Below, piece after piece: positions 23,343-31,015 of a stretch of DNA of 64,000 nucleotides. The position numbers were made by a program, and so were the translations under genes. The stretch comes from JBQTJN01 sp052387095 (GTDB lineage: Bacteria > Pseudomonadota > Alphaproteobacteria > Micavibrionales > Micavibrionaceae): assembly GCA_052387095.1 (NCBI GenBank), contig JBQTJN010000019.1, positions 4,541 through 68,540 of the forward strand. The letters run 5' to 3'. The first letter of the stretch is position 1, and each line of letters opens with the position of its first letter. The notes under the pieces were generated by a model that made no database searches, had not been told where the DNA came from, and was given only the letters and a program-made list of their open reading frames with translations.

Positions 23343-24170
23343 ATGGACGAACGTCTTCTCCATAATCTCGGCGCACTCTCTAATATGGTGCGGCGTGTTG
23401 CGCTGGAGGCGGGCGCGATCACCCTGCAATATTTCGAAGACCATGACGCGCTGGATATCCGCGAAAAAGGTGACGGCTCGCCGGTGACCATCGCCGACCG
23501 CAAGGCTGAAGACTGCATTCAGAAAGCGCTGGCCGGCATTCTGCCCTCAATTCCCTTCATCGGCGAGGAGCGCGCAGATGGCGGCGATATGCCGGATATC
23601 AGCGCGTCCGAATATTTCTGGCTGGTCGATCCTCTCGATGGGACCAAGGAATTCATCAAGGGTGGCCCGGATTATACCGTCAATATTGCGCTCATTAAAA
23701 ACAGCGAGCCGGTGCTCGGCGTGATTTATGCGCCGGTGAAGGGCATCGTCTATTCCGGCCACGCAGGCGGCAAGGCTATGCGCTGGAGCAAGGATACCGG
23801 CAAAGAAAAAGAGATACGCGTGCGCACGCCGCTGAACGAGGGCTTGACGGTGGTGACAAATTACCACGGCAAATCGGACAAATTCGATTCATTCCTGCAA
23901 AATTACAAAATCAACAAGCTTGTCTATATGCCGAGCTCTCTGAAAATATGCACGCTGGCCGAAGGTAAAGCCGATCTTTACCCGCGCATGGTACCGATCA
24001 GTGAATGGGACACGGCGGCGGGCGACGCCATTCTGCGTGCCGCTGGTGGGACAATCACGGATCTGGAGGGCATTTCACTGCGCTACGGCAAGGACAATTT
24101 CATCAATGCGCCCTTTGTTGCCAGCACGTTTGACTGGCGCGCCCAAGATGATTTAGGTGGCGATCTATAG
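23343..24170 (+). CDS. cysQ: 3'(2'),5'-bisphosphate nucleotidase CysQ
   Basis: Inositol-monophosphatase fold enzyme that removes the 3' phosphate from PAP, a by-product of sulfate assimilation. Metal-binding motifs are present: GEERADGG-type Glu, WLVDPLDGTKEFIKGGPDYT, and EWDTAAGDAILRAAGG near the C-terminus. 275 residues, the usual size. It follows ugd directly and overlaps the 3' end of the convergent repressor gene by six bases. Confidence 0.93.
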   Translation: MDERLLHNLGALSNMVRRVALEAGAITLQYFEDHDALDIREKGDGSPVTIADRKAEDCIQKALAGILPSIPFIGEERADGGDMPDISASEYFWLVDPLDGTKEFIKGGPDYTVNIALIKNSEPVLGVIYAPVKGIVYSGHAGGKAMRWSKDTGKEKEIRVRTPLNEGLTVVTNYHGKSDKFDSFLQNYKINKLVYMPSSLKICTLAEGKADLYPRMVPISEWDTAAGDAILRAAGGTITDLEGISLRYGKDNFINAPFVASTFDWRAQDDLGGDL

Positions 24171-24767
24171 CCAGTGCAACCGCGCAATCACGCGGCCCGT
24201 AATTTCAAATTCATGTTCCTGCAGGGTCTGTGTTTCGAAAGAAGCATGCGCCGCCGCCACGCGAATTTTGGCTGGGCTTGATTTCGGCACGTAAGAACAG
24301 TGACGCACCATGTGGCCGAACCCGTCGGAAATAATAAAAATCCCGGGCGGCGACGGCGCGCGATCGGAAAGATCGACGATCACAAATTCACCCTGGCGGA
24401 AATCCGGCTCCATCACGCGCTCACGGACTTCGAAGATGCGGATCTTCTCCGGCGGCGTGCGCGTGCGCGCATGCAAAATATCGGCCGGGATCACCCAGTC
24501 CGAATCTCTTTTCTCCCGGAACTCCTGGAAGCTTTGTTCGAGCGTGAGCGGCGGGATCACGTAGCCATTACCGCTGACGGCTTTTTGCCCGTCGGTAGGC
24601 AGTCCGAAATACTGGCGCATGCCATGGTATTCCTGCGCCTTGATCTGGCGCGCACCGTTCAGGATTTTGCTAATGGCGGGCGGTTCAAGCCCCAGTGTGG
24701 CCGCCAGCCCGGCCTTGCTTTTGCCGGGATGTGCCTTGAATTGCGCCTTAAGCCATTGAGAATCCAT
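24165..24767 (-). CDS. S24/LexA-like repressor with lost catalytic dyad
   Basis: A 200-residue regulator. Residues 1-50 hold a helix-turn-helix (KAGLAATLGLEPPAISKILN), and residues 100-200 the S24 peptidase-like fold of LexA and cI. The usual GDSMEP motif reads ERVMEP and the following DFRQGEFVIVD is intact, so the catalytic serine appears replaced by valine; the lysine strand reads HMVRHC. The protein should not self-cleave in the RecA-dependent way. It is divergent from a small Xre gene and may control it. Confidence 0.82.
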   Translation of the reverse strand: MDSQWLKAQFKAHPGKSKAGLAATLGLEPPAISKILNGARQIKAQEYHGMRQYFGLPTDGQKAVSGNGYVIPPLTLEQSFQEFREKRDSDWVIPADILHARTRTPPEKIRIFEVRERVMEPDFRQGEFVIVDLSDRAPSPPGIFIISDGFGHMVRHCSYVPKSSPAKIRVAAAHASFETQTLQEHEFEITGRVIARLHWL

Positions 24768-24824
24768 GAATGCACTATGGCATGCGAACTTGCCTTGTCG
24801 AATTACTATTGCAGAAAATTAGCC

Positions 24825-24853
24825 TTGAAACTTTCTAAAAAGGAAAGTATATT
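24825..24853 (+). promoter_or_regulatory. promoter with overlapping operator for the Xre gene
   Basis: TTGAAA at 24825-24830 and TATATT at 24848-24853 with a 17-base spacer. The palindrome ACTTTC-TAAAAAG-GAAAGT (24830-24848) fills the spacer, so a bound repressor would block the polymerase. Two copies of GCCTTG lie further left (24792 and 24822). Confidence 0.6.
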
Positions 24854-24859
24854 CAATTT

Positions 24860-25087
24860 ATGGTAGAAAATCTGGGACCGATTGTCGGTTTTAACCTCAA
24901 AATTTTACGTAAGGCGAAAAAACTTTCCCAAAAGGACATTGCCGGGATTCTGGATGTTTCCTACCAGCAGGTGCAGAAATACGAGAGCGGGTTTACGACC
25001 CTCCCTTTGGAGAAGCTTTACCGGCTCCGGCACTTTTACAAAGTATCATATGAGACGTTTTTTGAGGGGATGGAGGAAACCGTTTAG
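24860..25087 (+). CDS. Xre-family transcriptional regulator
   Basis: A 75-residue protein consisting almost only of a helix-turn-helix of the Xre/cI type: ILRKAKKLSQKDIAGILDV, then SYQQVQKYESG, the recognition helix pattern. It is divergent from the S24-like repressor with 92 bases between, an arrangement typical of phage or toxin-antitoxin control regions. It may bind the palindrome in its own promoter. Its end overlaps the convergent agmatinase gene by four bases. Confidence 0.88.
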   Translation: MVENLGPIVGFNLKILRKAKKLSQKDIAGILDVSYQQVQKYESGFTTLPLEKLYRLRHFYKVSYETFFEGMEETV

Positions 25088-26013
25088 GCTTTTTTGCCAA
25101 GCAGACTGTAAGACAAAATTTTGTAGCACAGCTTCGCCGTGAGAAAATCGCAGGCATGCAGGTTCTCTTTCGGCGCCAGCTCGACGACATCCGCGCCGGC
25201 AATGTTTGCGCGTGCGCAAACGGCCTCGAGAATATCCATGACATCCTGCCAGAACAACCCGCCCGGCTCCGGCGTGCCGGTGGCGGGGATCATCGAGGAA
25301 TCAAACCCGTCAATATCGAAGGTGATGTACACGGGCCCTGTACCAACAGCTTTCGCCACGTCTGCGGCTGTCCATTTTTTCATGTCTTTGGCCCAAAATA
25401 TCTCAATACGGTCTTTATTGGCTTCGAGGAACGGGATTTCTCCAGCGGAAATATTGCGGATACCGACCGATACCAGCCGCACATTGGGGTTGTCGAGGCA
25501 GCGGCACATCGCGGCGGCATGGGAAAAACGCTCGCCGTCATACCCGTCGCGCAAATCGGCATGCGCATCGAACTGTAAGATGGTGACCTGTTCATGGCGC
25601 CGCGCAAAAGGACGAATGGCGCCGGCTGTCATGGAATGCTCGCCGCCGAGAGACAGCGGGAATTTTCCGGCATCGAGAGTGGTTTCGACCAGCGCCTCCA
25701 GTTGCTCCAGCGCGGTTTCAACCTTGCGGTCGATTTTAGTTTCGTTGAATGTGGCGACACCATATTTCGTCACGGGTTCCGACCAGAGGACCTCATCGAA
25801 CAATTCAACCTGGTGTGAGGAGTCGAGAATCGCCGCCGGGCCTTCTTTCGTGCCGCCGCCATAGCTGACGGAAGATTCGAGGCCGAACGGGATGATCCAG
25901 GCTTGCGCCTCTTCGGGCGCGCGGGCAAGATCGCCGTCAAGCCCGAGAAACCCGTCTTTGGGATTCATGAAGCTATACTGCGCCTGTTTGATTTTCGGCT
26001 TTGGCTGGCTCAT
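25084..26013 (-). CDS. speB: agmatinase family ureohydrolase
   Basis: Manganese ureohydrolase that probably converts agmatine to putrescine and urea. Metal motifs are intact: LGGEHSMTAG, QFDAHADLRDGYDG and TFDIDGFDSSMIPATGTPEP. Start at 26013, whose ATG overlaps the stop of the preceding gene (ATGA); length 309. It is the third gene of a polyamine operon after ornithine decarboxylase and a deoxyhypusine-synthase-like gene. A related substrate such as guanidinobutyrate cannot be excluded. Confidence 0.9.
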   Translation of the reverse strand: MSQPKPKIKQAQYSFMNPKDGFLGLDGDLARAPEEAQAWIIPFGLESSVSYGGGTKEGPAAILDSSHQVELFDEVLWSEPVTKYGVATFNETKIDRKVETALEQLEALVETTLDAGKFPLSLGGEHSMTAGAIRPFARRHEQVTILQFDAHADLRDGYDGERFSHAAAMCRCLDNPNVRLVSVGIRNISAGEIPFLEANKDRIEIFWAKDMKKWTAADVAKAVGTGPVYITFDIDGFDSSMIPATGTPEPGGLFWQDVMDILEAVCARANIAGADVVELAPKENLHACDFLTAKLCYKILSYSLLGKKA

Positions 26014-27065
26014 TTGAAAATCTTCGCCAGTTCCCACTTCTTGCGGTTTTTCCATGCACCGCGGTGATAGGCGTCAGACGCCAGCAGCGGCATGACGGAT
26101 CCGGCTTCGGCAAAAACCATCTGCTCGAACGTCACATCGACCTTGCCCCATGAACACGCTTCCTTCAGCGTCGAGGAGGAACAGGCGCCGTCGCGCACAT
26201 CGGCCACCGTGATCTGCACGGCATATTTGTGCATCGCGGCTTCCTTGCCGAGAATTTCGGCGCAGACAACCGTGTCCTGGATGAAGTTCTTTGGCACGCC
26301 GCCGCCGATCATCAGCAGGCCCGTCGTGCCCGCATGGATTTTAACATCCGTCAGCTCGCGGAAGTCAGCGATGGAATCGAGAACCATGTGCTTGCCCGGG
26401 TTATCGACCTGGTGCTTCACAAGGCCGAAACCGGCGGATGAGTCGGTAAAGGCCGGGCAGAAGATCGGCACGTTTTTCTCATAGGCCAGCTTCACGAGGG
26501 AATTATCCTTCTTGCCGTGCTTCACCAGGTATTTGCCCATCTCCCATATGAATTCGCGGGAGGAGTAGGCGCGCGGCTCGAGGCTGTTTGCGATCTCGTA
26601 GATCGTCTTGTCGCAGGATTGCAGGTCTTCCTCGTCGATATAGGTATCGTAAATACGGTCGATATAAAGATCGCGTAGCTCGCGGTCATCGATTTGCGCA
26701 TCGGCCTGGTAATGCTTGAAGCCGAGACCTTCGAAGAAATCCATGTCGACGATGGCGGCGCCTGTTGAGACGATGGCATCGACCATGTTATTGGCAACGA
26801 GATCCGCATAGAGATCCATGCAGCCGCCGGCCGATGTCGAGCCCGCGATGGAAAGCACCACGGCGCATTCCTTGTCTTCGAGCATCATGTTGTAGATCTG
26901 GGTCGCGCGGGCAAGGTCACGCGACGTGAAGGACATCTTGTCCATGGCGTTGATAATGGGGCGCGCATCGAACGACTTGATGTCGATATGTTCGACCTCG
27001 CGGCTGAGCAAATCAGCCTTGCGGTTATTAACGGTTTTCTTCTTGGCAGCCTGTTTGTCTGTCAT
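26010..27065 (-). CDS. deoxyhypusine synthase-like protein (possible homospermidine synthase)
   Basis: A 351-residue member of the deoxyhypusine synthase family, NAD-dependent enzymes that move an aminobutyl group from spermidine or putrescine. The active-site lysine motif is kept (CSWGKVDVTF), as is the NAD-binding GTTGLLMIGGGVPKNF. Bacteria have no hypusine-modified eIF5A, so a role in homospermidine synthesis is more likely, as proposed for other bacterial members. The MTDKQAAKK start is chosen over one six codons upstream. Repeat R5 separates it from the decarboxylase gene. Confidence 0.88.
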   Translation of the reverse strand: MTDKQAAKKKTVNNRKADLLSREVEHIDIKSFDARPIINAMDKMSFTSRDLARATQIYNMMLEDKECAVVLSIAGSTSAGGCMDLYADLVANNMVDAIVSTGAAIVDMDFFEGLGFKHYQADAQIDDRELRDLYIDRIYDTYIDEEDLQSCDKTIYEIANSLEPRAYSSREFIWEMGKYLVKHGKKDNSLVKLAYEKNVPIFCPAFTDSSAGFGLVKHQVDNPGKHMVLDSIADFRELTDVKIHAGTTGLLMIGGGVPKNFIQDTVVCAEILGKEAAMHKYAVQITVADVRDGACSSSTLKEACSWGKVDVTFEQMVFAEAGSVMPLLASDAYHRGAWKNRKKWELAKIFK

Positions 27066-27138
27066 GGCAATCGTCCTTTTCAAATTACTGGTTATATATA
27101 CGTTTTTAACGTCAAAAGTCGAGAATCTTTATATCTGC

Positions 27139-27235
27139 CGTCATTGCGAGCGACCAGCGGGAGCGAAGCAATCCAGGGCCATAGCTCGGGGCTCTGGATT
27201 GCCGCGTCGGCGCTTTGCGCCTCCTCGCAATGACG
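27139..27235. repeat. dispersed palindromic repeat R5
   Basis: A 97-base copy of the CGTCATTGCGAG family within the polyamine operon, between the decarboxylase gene and the deoxyhypusine-synthase-like gene. Inner arms CAATCCAG...CTGGATTG and GGCGC-TTT-GCGCC. As an intra-operon hairpin it may stabilise or partly end the upstream transcript. Confidence 0.85.
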
Positions 27236-27243
27236 TGATTTTA

Positions 27244-28467
27244 TTAATTTTTCGCGCTCAGCGCATCTTTCTTTTCGTCATACAGCGCGACCACCTGGCA
27301 GGCGCCGAACCCGTTAAAGTTCGTGCGGAATGCCATGGCATAGGCGCCGATCATGCTGAAACAGACCCAGTCGCCTTCCTCGATATTGGCGGGCAGCAGA
27401 TAGGGGCCCGGCATCATATCTTCGGTTGTGCAGGTGGGACCTGCCAGCTGGAAGGGAATCACTTCGTCGTCGGCTTGCTCGTCTTCGGCCCTGATGGCGG
27501 TCACCGGGTGCTTGATGCCGATTTCCTTGCCGGCATCGTGCAATGTGCCGAATACGCCGTCATTGAGGTAAAGCATATTGCCCTTGCGAAGTTCGACGCG
27601 TGCGATCAGGGTGCCGGCATTGGCGACGAGACCCTGGCCCGGCTCGGCGAACAGTTCGAGATGACCCAGCTTCGCGTCTTTCACGGCGCGGGTGATTTCC
27701 TGCATGTAAAGGGTGCGGTCCGGCGGAGACATGTTCATGAATTCCGACGGGAAGCCGCCGCCGACATCCAGCATTTCGACGTTCACGCCGGCCTGTTTGA
27801 TAATCGTAGCGCTCAAATTGATCGCCTTGCGGTATTGTTTCGGCTCCATGCACTGCCAGCCGACATGGAAGGCCATGCCCAGCTTGGAGGAAACCGGGCG
27901 GCACTTGCGGAGAAGCTCGACGGCCTCTTCGCGCTCAGCGCCGAATTTCTTCGTCCAGCACAGGATGGACTTGCCGTTCGAGGGCGTGGAGATGCGCACG
28001 AACAGTTCGAGGTCCGGCGCGTAGTCTGTTTCATGGACGATCTTGTACAGCTCCTCGACCGTATCGAGCGAGAAGGAGCGCACGCCGTGCTTGTCATAGG
28101 CTTCGCGGATGGCTTCGCGGCCCTTCACAGGATGCATGAAGAAGATTTTCGCCTTCGGCGCGGTTTTGCGGATCAGGCGGATCTCCTCTATAGAGGCGCA
28201 GTCGAACGCCTTCACGCCGCCGCGGGCAACGGCCTGGATGACCGTTTTATCCGGGTTGCTTTTAACCGCGTACATGACGGAGCCCGGGAACTGCGCGACG
28301 AAATTGCGCGTGGTTTCAATGATGCGCTCCGGCTGCAGGATATAGAGGGGCAGGCTGGGGCGGAGCTCCGAAACCAACTGGTCGATGCTGCCGGCGATGC
28401 GCGCGGCGCGTCCTTCGCGTTGCGCACGGGAGACAGAGGCTTGGCTCAGGGAAATAACTTTATTCAT
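27244..28467 (-). CDS. speC: ornithine decarboxylase (alanine-racemase fold)
   Basis: PLP enzyme making putrescine from ornithine. The 407 residues show the PLP lysine in MYAVKSNPDK, the phosphate-binding VGGGFPSEF, and the catalytic cysteine region GPTCTTEDMM in the C-terminal beta domain. This is the eukaryote-like fold III type found in alphaproteobacteria; some members also act on lysine. GAAGGAATA lies before the ATG. It is first in the operon and has a long structured leader. Confidence 0.93.
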   Translation of the reverse strand: MNKVISLSQASVSRAQREGRAARIAGSIDQLVSELRPSLPLYILQPERIIETTRNFVAQFPGSVMYAVKSNPDKTVIQAVARGGVKAFDCASIEEIRLIRKTAPKAKIFFMHPVKGREAIREAYDKHGVRSFSLDTVEELYKIVHETDYAPDLELFVRISTPSNGKSILCWTKKFGAEREEAVELLRKCRPVSSKLGMAFHVGWQCMEPKQYRKAINLSATIIKQAGVNVEMLDVGGGFPSEFMNMSPPDRTLYMQEITRAVKDAKLGHLELFAEPGQGLVANAGTLIARVELRKGNMLYLNDGVFGTLHDAGKEIGIKHPVTAIRAEDEQADDEVIPFQLAGPTCTTEDMMPGPYLLPANIEEGDWVCFSMIGAYAMAFRTNFNGFGACQVVALYDEKKDALSAKN

Positions 28468-28479
28468 TACGTTTTATTC

Positions 28480-28790
28480 CTTCAAAACGGGGTCTTTCAA
28501 AGACCGGTAAAACAAACTCTTGCGTAGGGGATTTGGGTAACTCAGATGAACAAGTCCATTGGCCCCGGAGGCCAGCCCTGTTTTCCAAGGGCCTGGACTT
28601 GCCGCGGTTACCGCAGAGTCGCTTTCAGTATGAAGGGGAGTGTGCCGCCCCGGATCGTTACAACGTTAGTCATCATCACGTAAACTCTTTCAAATTTGGG
28701 GGAATGCCTTTCATTCCCTGAAAGTTTAAAATGTTTACGCCGTTGCATAACCATGCCTGGAAGAGTCCAGAGGGGGCCATTGGCACGTGC
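28480..28790 (-). promoter_or_regulatory. structured leader of the ornithine decarboxylase gene (speF-like)
   Basis: On the minus strand the leader holds, in order: small stems GCAT-n4-ATGC (28745-28756) and CTGGA-n4-TCCAG (28757-28770); a long compound hairpin CGTAAAC...GTTTACG with inner CTTTCA/TGAAAG and GGGAATG/CATTCCC (28679-28739); a 22-codon ORF; a stem GCGG-TAA-CCGC (28604-28614); a strong hairpin AAGTCCA...TGGACTT with inner GGCCC/GGGCC (28552-28600); and GGTCTT-TGA-AAGACC just before the ribosome site. Position and complexity fit the known alphaproteobacterial speF RNA motif; a covariance-model search was not possible here. Confidence 0.7.
28608..28676 (-). CDS. leader peptide upstream of ornithine decarboxylase
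   Basis: A 22-codon ORF: MMTNVVTIRGG then TLPFILKATLR. GAAAGAG lies before the ATG but inside the 3' arm of the long leader hairpin, so initiation could depend on folding. The stop codon TAA forms the loop of the stem GCGG-TAA-CCGC, and GGTAAC there can also pair with GTTACC at 28536-28541. A ribosome stalled at the end would change the downstream folding. In Enterobacteriaceae a different peptide, SpeFL, senses ornithine in this way; the present peptide shares no sequence with it, so the role is inferred. Confidence 0.5.
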   Translation of the reverse strand: MMTNVVTIRGGTLPFILKATLR

Positions 28791-28925
28791 GTCAAGTTCT
28801 AATATAGCATTTTTTTGCCCTGGCAACTAAAAAAAATGCATTCCTGCACGATTTTTTGCAGGGCGTTTCCCGGACGGCTTTGCCGCCTCATTGTCACGGC
28901 GCTTTTTGCGGCGTATAAAATCCCT

Positions 28926-30047
28926 ATGAGCACGCCTCTCCGCCTCGAACTGCCCCGTTGGTACGACCTCCACGCCCACTTCCGCCAGGATGAACTGGTG
29001 GCGCCGCTGGTCGAGGCGCATATTGCCATGGGCTGTGCCGGTATTCTCGCCATGCCCAACACGAAGCCGCCGGTTTCTAGGGTTTTCGCCACGGACGATG
29101 GGAACGGCTGGAGTGTTGAGACGTACCAGGCGCTGCTCAAGAATGCCGCCGGCAGAGGCTTGCAACATGTCATCGTGCCGCTTTACCTGACTAACGACAC
29201 TACGCCGACCATGATCGAGGAGGGCGCCCACAAGGGTCTTCTGCGGGCCTGCAAATACTATCCGCCGCACGGCACCACCGGCGCGGAAGCAGGTGCTCCG
29301 TTCGAGACCTATATGAAGAACGGTGTTTTCAAGGCCATGGAAGAGGCGGGGGTCATTCTCTGCATCCATGGCGAGGAGCATGATTTGCCTGCTGAGACCT
29401 GGTTCGGACGCGCCGGCAATGCCGAGGAGATATTCTATGAACGGCGCCTGCCCGCAGCAGTCGGCAAGTTTCCGAAACTGAAGATCGTCGGCGAGCATGT
29501 GACCACGAAAAAGGCTGTCGAGTTTATTAAGGAGGCACCGGATACGGTTGCGGCCACCATTACGCCGCAGCATCTCCTTTATACAGTTGGTCATCTGCTG
29601 AAGGGGCTGAAATCCCATCTCTACTGCCTCCCCGTGCTGAAATTCGAGGAGGATCGTATCGCCTTGCGCGCAGCAGTCACGAAGCCCGGCCAGAGCAAAT
29701 TCTTCGCCGGCACCGATTCCGCGCCCCATGCCAACAAGCTGACCCAGTGCGGCTGCGCTGCTGGCTGCTTCACGGGCGGCATCGCGCCTCAATTATATGC
29801 GCAAGCCTTTGAGGAGGCCGAGGCTGATCTCGGTTCGAAGGCGGGGCAGGAGGCGCTCAAACGCTTCCTCTGCCTGAATGGCCCGGCCTTCTATGATCTG
29901 CCGGTGCCCGCCGAGACCTTCATCCTCGAAAAAATGCCGGGGCCCGTCCTCCCCGTCGAAATCGGCCCGGAACGGCATATACTCTCCCTGCCTCTGGGCC
30001 TCGCGGAGGGTGGGGAGCGGGTTTTTCTGCCCTGGCGGCTGGCTTAA
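28926..30047 (+). CDS. pyrC: dihydroorotase
   Basis: Zinc enzyme of pyrimidine synthesis, converting carbamoyl aspartate to dihydroorotate. The start MSTPLRLELPRWYDLHAHFR puts the metal-binding HAHFR near the N-terminus, typical of the single-domain PyrC; upstream ATGs are rejected. Length 373. Other motifs are MPNTKPPV, the carboxylated-lysine region RACKYYPPHG, and GTDSAPHANKLTQCGCAAG. The gene is alone, divergent from the decarboxylase leader. Confidence 0.95.
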   Translation: MSTPLRLELPRWYDLHAHFRQDELVAPLVEAHIAMGCAGILAMPNTKPPVSRVFATDDGNGWSVETYQALLKNAAGRGLQHVIVPLYLTNDTTPTMIEEGAHKGLLRACKYYPPHGTTGAEAGAPFETYMKNGVFKAMEEAGVILCIHGEEHDLPAETWFGRAGNAEEIFYERRLPAAVGKFPKLKIVGEHVTTKKAVEFIKEAPDTVAATITPQHLLYTVGHLLKGLKSHLYCLPVLKFEEDRIALRAAVTKPGQSKFFAGTDSAPHANKLTQCGCAAGCFTGGIAPQLYAQAFEEAEADLGSKAGQEALKRFLCLNGPAFYDLPVPAETFILEKMPGPVLPVEIGPERHILSLPLGLAEGGERVFLPWRLA

Positions 30048-30062
30048 CACCCCACATTTTCT

Positions 30063-30091
30063 TTGACTTGAGCTCCTTAAACCGCTAAAAA
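30063..30091 (+). promoter_or_regulatory. candidate promoter for rpsD
   Basis: TTGACT (30063-30068) and TAAAAA (30086-30091) with 17 bases between, starting 16 bases after the pyrC stop. The leader downstream contains hairpins at 30112-30129 (GCGGAC...GTCCGC) and 30192-30219. Confidence 0.4.
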
Positions 30092-30191
30092 ACGCCCATT
30101 CCCGGGAAAGAGCGGACTCCAGTGTCCGCCGTTGAAGCCCTGAATGGTCAGAGCTTTCAAATCCGTAGTCGGATCAGCCGGGACAAAAAGC

Positions 30192-30219
30192 GCGAAGCAA
30201 CGCCTGGCGTTGTTCGCTT
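30192..30219. repeat. palindrome before rpsD, shared with repeat R3
   Basis: GCGAAGCAACGCC-TG-GGCGTTGTTCGC-type hairpin just upstream of the rpsD ribosome site. A version with compensating changes (GCGAAGCAACCCC-AA-GGGGTTGTTCGC) is nested inside repeat R3 at 16056-16085. It is therefore a mobile or repeated hairpin rather than an S4-specific leader. Confidence 0.65.
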
Positions 30220-30239
30220 TAAAAAAGAAGGAGACCGCC

Positions 30240-30857
30240 ATGAGTGGTAAACGCGTACAATCCAAGCATAAAATCGACCGCCGTATTAACGGCAACCTGT
30301 GGGGCCGCACAAAATCCCCTCACAACACGCGCCAGACCGGCCCCGGCATGCACGGCGCCCGCCGCGGCAAACCAACCAATTACGGCATCCAGCTGCGCGC
30401 CAAGCAGAAATTGAAAGCCTATTACGGCAACATCGGAGAAAAGCAGTTCCGCAGCTATTATCAGGAAGCCGACCGCCTGAAAGGCGATACCGGTCAGAAC
30501 CTGATCGGCCTGCTCGAGCGCCGCCTCGATGCGGTCATCTACCGCGCGAAATTCGTACCGACCGTGTTCGCTGCCCGTCAGTTCGTCAATCACCGCCACA
30601 TCCTCGTCAACGGCAAGTCCGTCAACATCCCGTCCTACCAGGTGAAGGAAGGCGATGTCATCGAGGTGAAGGAATCTTCACGGCAATTACCTCTGGTCAT
30701 GGTGGCCGTGCAGCTCGCCGAGCGCGATGTGCCGGAATATGTCAGCGTCGATCATTCCGCGATGAAGGCCGTGCTCCTGCGCACGCCGAAATTCGAGGAT
30801 GTGCCGTACCCGATCCAGATGGAGCCCAACCTGATCGTCGAGTTTTATTCGCGTTAA
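30240..30857 (+). CDS. rpsD: 30S ribosomal protein S4
   Basis: S4 nucleates small-subunit assembly and is a known translational repressor in other bacteria. The start MSGKRVQSKHKIDRRIN is preferred over an upstream ATG, with AAGGAG before it; 205 residues. The S4 RNA-binding domain shows RRLDAVIYRAKFVPTVFAAR followed by QFVNHRHILVNGKSVNIPSY. It is detached from rpsM-rpsK-rpoA and forms its own unit, as usual in alphaproteobacteria. Confidence 0.97.
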   Translation: MSGKRVQSKHKIDRRINGNLWGRTKSPHNTRQTGPGMHGARRGKPTNYGIQLRAKQKLKAYYGNIGEKQFRSYYQEADRLKGDTGQNLIGLLERRLDAVIYRAKFVPTVFAARQFVNHRHILVNGKSVNIPSYQVKEGDVIEVKESSRQLPLVMVAVQLAERDVPEYVSVDHSAMKAVLLRTPKFEDVPYPIQMEPNLIVEFYSR

Positions 30858-30880
30858 TCCCTTTTCGCCGAATGGACTGC

Positions 30881-30958
30881 AAAAGGCGGTTTCCTGCGCT
30901 TCCGTTTCTCAAATAGGTCAAACTATTCTGCGATACGGTTCTCGGAAACCGCCTTTTT
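30881..30958 (+). terminator. rpsD terminator with a structured loop
   Basis: AAAGGCGGTTTCC (from 30882) pairs perfectly with GGAAACCGCCTTT (30944-30956), followed by further T residues. The ~50-base loop is unusually long and contains an inner AATAG / CTATT stem. It could be a terminator enlarged by a small insertion, or the end of a short RNA. Confidence 0.65.
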
Positions 30959-30991
30959 CGTCACATCCTGCTTCAATTGATTTGATGTATT

Positions 30992-31015
30992 CCCCGCGAA
31001 GGCGGGGATCTTTTT
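30992..31015 (+). terminator. rho-independent terminator between rpsD and trmJ
   Basis: CCCCGC-GAA-GGCGGGG followed by ATCTTTTTA. It ends at the stop codon of the convergent trmJ gene and is a second stop signal for rpsD transcripts. Confidence 0.65.

Noticed and set aside
26926..28527. 533-codon open frame on the plus strand across the decarboxylase and DHS-like genes
   Set aside because: It is antisense to two well-supported enzymes and its protein has no recognisable motif; long shadow frames are common in GC-rich DNA.
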